DNA from: Acetobacter fallax
Lineage (GTDB): Bacteria > Pseudomonadota > Alphaproteobacteria > Acetobacterales > Acetobacteraceae
Direction of reading: 5' to 3'
DNA length: 64,000 nt
Assembly (NCBI RefSeq): GCF_011516735.1
Contig: NZ_WOSX01000002.1
Location: 1 to 64,000, forward strand
Numbering within the stretch: position 1 is the stretch's first letter; each line of letters begins with the position of its first letter. A program made the position numbers and the translations under genes. Positions 57,389 to 64,000 of the stretch are shown in pieces. The notes under the pieces are model-generated. The model was not told the DNA's origin. It was given only the letters and a program-made list of their open reading frames with translations, and searched no databases.

Positions 57389-57705
57389 GACCGGGCGTTC
57401 TCTTCCCTGATAGCCGCCAACGGTGCCGCGCCGGTATAACGGCGCATCAGGCGGAGCGCGACAGGCCGGGCAAGGATGACGCCGAACGCCGCGAACAGAA
57501 GCGACGCGGTGCCGTTGCGGGCCGCGAGAAAAAGCACGGCCGCCAGAACAAGAAGACGAACGACCATAACCGCCACGGCAGCGGCCCGCCGGCCTGGCAT
57601 CATGAACCACTGCACATTGGGCCAGAGGGCGACAACATGAGCCGCTCCGGCGGCAAGGCCTGCGACAAACCAGAGAATAGCGGAAAAAACGGATATGTCA
57701 GGCAT
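57385..57705 (-). CDS. atpR: N-ATPase accessory membrane protein AtpR
   Basis: 106 residues with three hydrophobic segments (FSAILWFVAGLAAGAAHVVAL, then VMVVRLLVLAAVLFLAA, then LLFAAFGVILARPVALRLM). Arginines lie in or next to the second and third helices (VVRLL, LARPVALRLMRR). AtpR occurs only in N-type ATPase operons, between atpQ and atpB, and has been suggested to help c-ring assembly through its membrane arginines. The position here is exactly canonical. Confidence 0.85.
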   Translation of the reverse strand: MPDISVFSAILWFVAGLAAGAAHVVALWPNVQWFMMPGRRAAAVAVMVVRLLVLAAVLFLAARNGTASLLFAAFGVILARPVALRLMRRYTGAAPLAAIREENARS

Positions 57706-57984
57706 GTGGGTGATTCATCCATTTCCATGCGCTGAGACCACCCGCGACAAACCCCGCAAGAAGCAGCGCAGCGGAAAAAGTCACGCCCGATCCGGCGCGA
57801 TGATCAAGCCAGCGACCCGTAATGAGACCGGCAAGCGGCGGGCTCACGATCGTCCAGCCAAGAACGCCGATACGGGCAAGATGCTGAGTGACACCGACAT
57901 CGGTGTCAGTCCGGGCGAGCCGCTGACGTGCAACCTGCGCACGGATCGCGGCATCCATCTCATCGCCAGGAGACGGGGAGCGTG

Positions 57985-57988
<4 letters not shown>
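57698..57988 (-). CDS. atpQ: N-ATPase accessory protein AtpQ (AtpI-like)
   Basis: 96 residues from a GTG that overlaps the atpC stop (GTGA). A charged N-terminus is followed by two helices, VLGWTIVSPPLAGLITGRWLD and TFSAALLLAGFVAGGLSAW, the two-helix AtpI/Gene1 pattern. AtpI-type proteins help c-ring assembly and possibly Mg2+ handling. It overlaps atpR by 8 nt. Confidence 0.85.
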
Positions 57989-59933
<1,945 letters not shown>

Positions 59934-59947
59934 TCAGACGGATGAGT

Positions 59948-59965
59948 AAGTGATCCAGATCACAA
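59948..59965 (-). promoter_or_regulatory. CRP/FNR-type palindrome upstream of atpD
   Basis: AAGTGATCCAGATCACAA contains a perfect 6+6 dyad (GTGATC-CA-GATCAC) and is close to the CRP consensus TGTGA-N6-TCACA. It is centred about 71 bp before the atpD start and 153 bp before the divergent nitroreductase start. Placement suits an activator of the N-ATPase promoter. Which family member binds it is unknown. Confidence 0.6.
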
Positions 59966-60109
59966 TGCTGCGGTTTTCACAAAAAAACATGATGCCCGGC
60001 CCACTCCCGACATCTTCATTCCTGCGTGGTATTCAGCCCGGACATTGGCTTTTGCACCGCAGTTGCGTCATGGTGCGGCGCATTCCCGCCGTCACAGGAG
60101 ACCGAACCC

Positions 60110-60715
60110 ATGAAGAAGCACGAAAAAATTGCCCTGGACAGCCTTCTTTCCCGTTCCTCCACAGACGATCTGACCAGTCCTGCCCCGAAAGGCGATGAGC
60201 TGGAGACCATCCTCTCCGCCGTCATGCGCGCGCCCGACCACGGCAAGCTGCGCCCCTGGCGGCTGGTGCTGGTCCACGGCGAAGCCCGCGTGACACTGGC
60301 CGAACGTGTCGTCGCCAGCATGAAACGGATCGATCCGGACGTCCCGGAAAAGAAGATCGAGAAACGCTATAACCGCTTCTCGACCATGCCACTGATCATC
60401 GTGCTCGGCATGCATCTGAAGCCCGAAGACAAAATTCCGCTGATCGAACAGGAACTCGCCGTCGGCGCCGCGGGGATGAACCTGCTCAATGCGCTGCATG
60501 CGGCAGGCTACGGCGCCGTCTGGGTATCCGGCGAGATCACCTATGACCCGGTGTTCGCGGCCGAACTGGGCTTCCCCGCCCCGCACGGTCTGGCCGGATT
60601 TTTCTTCGTCGGCACACCGAAAGATGAGGATCATCACTCGAAGCGGCGCCCGGTCGCGCCCTATGTGACAGAGTGGACAGGCGAACCGGTGTCATTCGGC
60701 GCAGATAAGGACTAA
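60110..60715 (+). CDS. Nitroreductase-family flavoprotein (YdjA-like)
   Basis: 201 residues from the ATG at 60110, which has an AGGAG motif about 10 nt upstream; the frame runs 28 codons further without family similarity. Nitroreductase landmarks are LLSRSSTDDLTSPAP at the start (FMN-binding Arg region), MRAPDHGKLRPWRLVLV, and AAGYGAVWVSGEITYDP. The compact size and APDHGKLRPWR match YdjA-type minimal nitroreductases. It uses FMN and NAD(P)H; the substrate is unknown. It lies 10 bp before the hydroxylase gene, so the two are probably one transcript. Confidence 0.88.
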   Translation: MKKHEKIALDSLLSRSSTDDLTSPAPKGDELETILSAVMRAPDHGKLRPWRLVLVHGEARVTLAERVVASMKRIDPDVPEKKIEKRYNRFSTMPLIIVLGMHLKPEDKIPLIEQELAVGAAGMNLLNALHAAGYGAVWVSGEITYDPVFAAELGFPAPHGLAGFFFVGTPKDEDHHSKRRPVAPYVTEWTGEPVSFGADKD

Positions 60716-60725
60716 CCTCACTGCC

Positions 60726-61934
60726 ATGAATACGGTGTCCGACTACGACGTTGCGATTATCGGCGGAGGCCCGGTCGGCCTCGCCGCCGCCCTCTGCCTG
60801 GATGAGGCAGGCCTGTCGGTCGCCGTCGTCGAACGGGCCGATGAAACCCGCTGGTCCCAGGCCGCCTTCGACGGACGGGAAATTGCCCTGACCTGGCACG
60901 CCCGGGCGCTGCTGGAACGGCTCGGCGTCTGGTCACATATCCCCGAAAGCATCATTTGCCCGCTGCGCGAAGCCCGCGTCGAAACCGGCCGCGCAAACCA
61001 TCCGCTGGTTTTTGACGCCGATCAGCCTCACGGCTCACCGACCGGGCCACTGGGATGGCTCGTCTCCAACAACATGATCCGCAGAGCGCTTTACGCAGAA
61101 GCCGCGACCCGCCCCGGAATCACACTGCTGCCAGACGTCACTGTGGAAACACTGCGCCAGGATGGTGACGCCGCCGTCATCCGCCATGCCGGCGGCCGGC
61201 TGCGCTCCCGGCTCGCCATCGGCGCCGACGGACGATTTTCCCCGACACGCCGCCGGGCCGGAATCGGCGCGGTGATTCACGACTTCCGGCGGGTCATCAT
61301 GGTCTGCCGCATGGCGCATGACGCCCCCCATCACAATGTCGCTCTGCAATGGTTCGATGAAGGCCAGACCGTGGCATTGCTGCCCGTCAACGGAGGCGCC
61401 TCCTCACTGGTTCTGACCCTTCCCGCCGATGAGATCGACCGGCTGATGCATGCCGGTCAGGACGCCTTCAATGCCGAAATCGTCGAGCGTGTCGGTGGCC
61501 GGCTGGGAGCCATGCGGCTGGTCAGCACACGACACGCCTACCCGCTGAAAGCCGCTTACGCGCATCGCTTCACAGCACCCCGACTGGCCCTGATCGGCGA
61601 CGCCGCCGTCGGCATGCACCCGATCACCGCACACGGATTCAATCTGGGACTGCGTGGCGCGGAAACACTGACAAAAGAAGTCAGTTCCGCATTATCGCAA
61701 GGCGAGGATTTTGGCGGTTCCGCAGTGCTGCGTCGTTTCGAACGGCACCATCGGGCCGCAACCGCCCCCATGTTTGCGGCAACAAACGGAATCGCAACCC
61801 TCTACACGCATGACGCAGCCCCGTTCCGCGCCCTGCGCTCACTGGGATTACGCGTAGCGGACGCCCTCCCGCCGTTCAAATCAGCCGTGACAGCAATGCT
61901 CATGGACCGGGGACCGAAACAGGCACAGGGATAA
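60726..61934 (+). CDS. UbiH/UbiF/UbiM-family FAD-dependent hydroxylase
   Basis: 402 residues. It has the FAD-binding GxGxxG at the start (VAIIGGGPVGLAAAL), a central DG motif (GADGRFSPTRR) and GDAAVGMHPITAHGFNLGLRG, the ubiquinone-hydroxylase-type GD loop with a His-Pro that closely resembles UbiM. These enzymes hydroxylate the ubiquinone ring. UbiM-type proteins can be less position-specific than UbiH or UbiF. Whether this makes quinone or another ring product cannot be decided, but the motif strongly favours ubiquinone synthesis. Probably co-transcribed with the nitroreductase. Confidence 0.85.
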   Translation: MNTVSDYDVAIIGGGPVGLAAALCLDEAGLSVAVVERADETRWSQAAFDGREIALTWHARALLERLGVWSHIPESIICPLREARVETGRANHPLVFDADQPHGSPTGPLGWLVSNNMIRRALYAEAATRPGITLLPDVTVETLRQDGDAAVIRHAGGRLRSRLAIGADGRFSPTRRRAGIGAVIHDFRRVIMVCRMAHDAPHHNVALQWFDEGQTVALLPVNGGASSLVLTLPADEIDRLMHAGQDAFNAEIVERVGGRLGAMRLVSTRHAYPLKAAYAHRFTAPRLALIGDAAVGMHPITAHGFNLGLRGAETLTKEVSSALSQGEDFGGSAVLRRFERHHRAATAPMFAATNGIATLYTHDAAPFRALRSLGLRVADALPPFKSAVTAMLMDRGPKQAQG

Positions 61935-61956
61935 GACAAATCCCGTCGGAGTGATT

Positions 61957-62123
61957 CAGGGCTCTGCCCGAACCCGGCAGGGACCGTCACGCAAAGGCGT
62001 GCTGCGCACGACGGCCCCTGCACCCCGATTGATTCATAACAAAATGGTTTCCAAAGGTCTGTGACCTTTGGTGGGTTCCAGGGCAAAGCCCCGCGAAGAA
62101 GCCAGCACTGAATGACAACAGAG
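61957..62123. repeat. Multi-hairpin intergenic repeat, copy E (left end shortened)
   Basis: It runs from GGGCTCTGCCCG through GGGACCGTCACGCAAAGGCGT, CCCTGCACCCCGATTGATT and CCAAAGGTCTGTGACC to CACTGAATGACAACAGAG, the same right end as copy C. The left inverted end is missing; about 50 bp are deleted compared with copy C. It lies between the convergent hydroxylase and DUF5009 genes. Confidence 0.85.
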
Positions 62124-62156
62124 TCTTTGCAAACCGTTTTATAAAACATACCGGGA

Positions 62157-62200
62157 TGAAGGGGTCCACGACCCCTTCCAGGTCCGGGCAAAGCCCGGCC
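62157..62200. repeat. Small hairpin repeat family II, second copy
   Basis: AAGGGGTC-CAC-GACCCCTT forms a perfect 8-bp stem, followed by GGTCCGGGCAAAGCCCGG with a second stem CCGGGC/GCCCGG. It matches the element at 16729, with a T-A pair here replacing a G-C pair there. It is 15 bp from the DUF5009 stop and may act as terminator for that gene or for the hydroxylase on the other strand. Confidence 0.6.
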
Positions 62201-62214
62201 TCGCGACAAAACCA

Positions 62215-63402
62215 TCAGATTTTGACGATAATCCGTCGTTTCCAGAGCACATAACTCGGAATAAAACAGATCCCGACATAAGCAATCGCAAACAGAAGCG
62301 ACGTCAACGGCGTTGACCCCCCGCGTGCGAACAAAGTCTCATAAATCCAGCCACCCGTGGTAATCCCGTCCGCAGGGTGCAGCACCCATAAAAGAATAGA
62401 GCCAAGCTCGGAAAGCATGAACGCCACAATCGGATTCGATCCGAAAATAACGCCAAACTTCACAATACCACGCGCCCAGGACGACCGCTCCTGAACACGC
62501 CTGACATCAACAAGGCGATACAGAACAAACAACGCCACTGTATCAATGCCAGCGCACAGCAACACAAAGCTGCTCGTCCACATGTTCTTGTTCAGCGGAA
62601 AAAACATCACCGCGATCAATGCACAGCCAAGCAGAACCGGCCCGGAAAAGGCCCACCGCGTAATCGCCTCATCAGAACCGCGAGCCCGCGCCTCGCGAAA
62701 AGCCAGACCCGCAATAATACCGGCGATCACCGTCGAAAAAGCCGGCAGCGTGCTCAGCAGCCCCTCCGGATCACGATCATGCTCATAGAGACGACCGATC
62801 CCTAACCAGCTTTGTGTCCAGTCCGTAATAGCCCTGTCACACCACGCGACGATATTGCTGTGCGGGTCCATAAACGGAACATCGCGTCCCGGCATACCGA
62901 TTCCGGGAATCGGAACCCAGGCGACAAGAACCCAGTAGGCAGCGAGAAAACCTGAAAAAACCAGCCAGAGCGACGAAACATTCCTGACGTAAAGAAAAAG
63001 CGTGCCACAGACCAGATAACACGCGGCAAAACGCTCAAGAACACCAAAAAACCGCAGATGATGAATATGAAAATGCGGAAACAGCGCCAGACTGATACCA
63101 AGCGCGAACAGGATCACACTGCGCCGGAGAATATCGAGAAACAGAGCGCTCCGTTTTTCCCCGCGCGCCATCCGGCCACCGAGAGAAAACGGAACGGCGC
63201 ACCCCATGATAAACAGGAAACTGGGGAAAACGAGATCGGTGGGCGTGAAGCCGTTCCATTTCGCATGCAGAAGCGGTGGAAAGACCTGCCCCCAGTCCCC
63301 CGGGTCGTTCACGAGAATCATGAACGCCACAGTCAGCCCGCGCATCACGTCCAGTGACTCAACACGCGAGCGCCTGATTTCGATTGGCGTATCCTGCGTC
63401 AT
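62215..63402 (-). CDS. DUF5009/HGSNAT-like multi-helix acyltransferase-type membrane protein
   Basis: 395 residues from the ATG at 63402 (a GGAG motif lies nearby); the frame extends 10 codons further. About ten helices are present. The start RVESLDVMRGLTVAFMILVN and TPTDLVFPSFLFIMGCAVPFSL match the DUF5009/heparan-alpha-glucosaminide N-acetyltransferase family, which transfers acetyl groups across a membrane to sugars. The target is unknown; cell-wall or surface sugars are plausible. It starts 26 nt after a TonB receptor and is probably co-transcribed with it. Confidence 0.82.
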   Translation of the reverse strand: MTQDTPIEIRRSRVESLDVMRGLTVAFMILVNDPGDWGQVFPPLLHAKWNGFTPTDLVFPSFLFIMGCAVPFSLGGRMARGEKRSALFLDILRRSVILFALGISLALFPHFHIHHLRFFGVLERFAACYLVCGTLFLYVRNVSSLWLVFSGFLAAYWVLVAWVPIPGIGMPGRDVPFMDPHSNIVAWCDRAITDWTQSWLGIGRLYEHDRDPEGLLSTLPAFSTVIAGIIAGLAFREARARGSDEAITRWAFSGPVLLGCALIAVMFFPLNKNMWTSSFVLLCAGIDTVALFVLYRLVDVRRVQERSSWARGIVKFGVIFGSNPIVAFMLSELGSILLWVLHPADGITTGGWIYETLFARGGSTPLTSLLFAIAYVGICFIPSYVLWKRRIIVKI

Positions 63403-63428
63403 TTCCACTCCGGTCACCGACACCGCTC

Positions 63429-64000
63429 TCAAAATCCGCTCGACAGAGAAACATAAGCGCCAAACGGTGCCCCGATCGAGTAAATCGGTGAAGACCCGGC
63501 AACAACAGCACCGCTGCGGCTGAGGGTATCATAGGCATTGGCCGTCGTGCTGGCCGCCATCGCCAGATAATGGCTGTCACCGATATTGGTCAGGTTCAGC
63601 TGGATCTGAGGATGCTGAGCCGGCCCGATCGACTTCATGCGATAACCCAGCGTCAGGTCGGACGTCATGTAGGACGGAATACTCTCGTCATTCATGAACG
63701 TCGAATACTGTGAATCCGTATACCGGAAATTGAAGTTTCCAAAGAACCGGCCATCATCATACTGCAACCCGATCGCCCCGGTAAATTTCGGGCTGCTGAC
63801 AGCAATCCTGCCCTTCGTCGGCAGAACTTCGCCACCCACCGTAAAATCGTTGTCCATGGTGGAATGGAGATACTGCCCGGACAGATACGGACTGATGTGA
63901 TGCCATGGCGCAAGACCGAATTCCGCCTGGAAACCACGCGATGTCTGACCACCCGCGTTGATCGGCAGCGCCACCACCAGCGTGCTCCCCGGAATGTAGC
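63429..64000 (-). CDS. TonB-dependent receptor, C-terminal part (runs off the right edge)
   Basis: About 190 residues of the barrel C-terminus. They contain SRGFQAEFGLAPWHHISPYL, FGNFNFRYTDSQYSTF and IQLNLTNIGDSHYLAMA (the TonB receptor C-terminal strand pattern), ending SLSSGF with the terminal Phe. The N-terminal plug and signal are outside the window. It is upstream of the DUF5009 gene on the same strand. Ligand unknown. Confidence 0.85.
   Translation of the reverse strand, partial: YIPGSTLVVALPINAGGQTSRGFQAEFGLAPWHHISPYLSGQYLHSTMDNDFTVGGEVLPTKGRIAVSSPKFTGAIGLQYDDGRFFGNFNFRYTDSQYSTFMNDESIPSYMTSDLTLGYRMKSIGPAQHPQIQLNLTNIGDSHYLAMAASTTANAYDTLSRSGAVVAGSSPIYSIGAPFGAYVSLSSGF

Noticed and set aside
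57389..57610. Upstream extension of atpB
   Set aside because: It would overlap most of atpR; the ATG at 57388 overlaps the atpR stop as in other junctions of the operon and begins at the family N-terminus.

Overview
The window looks like chromosomal DNA of an alphaproteobacterium, most likely an acetic acid bacterium (Acetobacteraceae). This is an inference from high GC, the Caulobacter-type TonB receptors, the insertion-sequence types and the protein styles; no rRNA or other taxonomic marker is present. I see no tRNA, rRNA, CRISPR array or prophage.

Left end (1-7.9 kb): an accessory zone. It holds the tip of one IS5-type element at the edge, a shortened LysR regulator divergent from an MdaB-type quinone reductase, a complete IS5-family element of about 865 bp next to a very AT-rich tract, an exporter-type ABC half-transporter, and a lower-GC island with one OLD-family ATPase/TOPRIM nuclease, a plausible single-gene defence element.

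7.9-31 kb: mostly core genes. They are heme A synthase, a TVP38-type membrane protein, a Bcr/CflA efflux pump, a hybrid histidine kinase, apt, a FUSC transporter, leuB, an MscS channel, typA, an SMP-30 lactonase, an iron(II) uptake operon (feoA, feoB and a 77-aa Cys-rich membrane protein), a class A beta-lactamase beside an isochorismatase remnant, yqgE, a short-chain dehydrogenase, a PPK2 kinase and a TPR-glycosyltransferase.

31-53 kb: envelope and uptake. A two-component system leads into an RND permease, adaptor and outer-membrane-factor operon and is divergent from a large TonB receptor. Next come a Rieske oxygenase divergent from its probable LysR regulator, a DUF3034 protein, rmuC, and a probable organic-acid uptake cluster (dctA, an alginate-export-type porin and a KgtP-like symporter).

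53-60 kb: a complete nine-gene N-type rotary ATPase operon, atpDCQRBEFAG, with tight overlaps, no separate delta gene and a near-consensus CRP/FNR-type palindrome upstream. It is the most striking system in the window.

60-64 kb: a nitroreductase plus a UbiH/UbiM-type hydroxylase, then a DUF5009/HGSNAT-like membrane protein downstream of a TonB receptor that runs off the edge.

Threaded through the region at 16.8, 26.5, 31.0, 43.3 and 62.0 kb are five copies of a multi-hairpin repeat of about 220 bp with inverted ends, always 3' of a gene, sometimes next to a second small hairpin repeat that shows a compensatory base-pair change.
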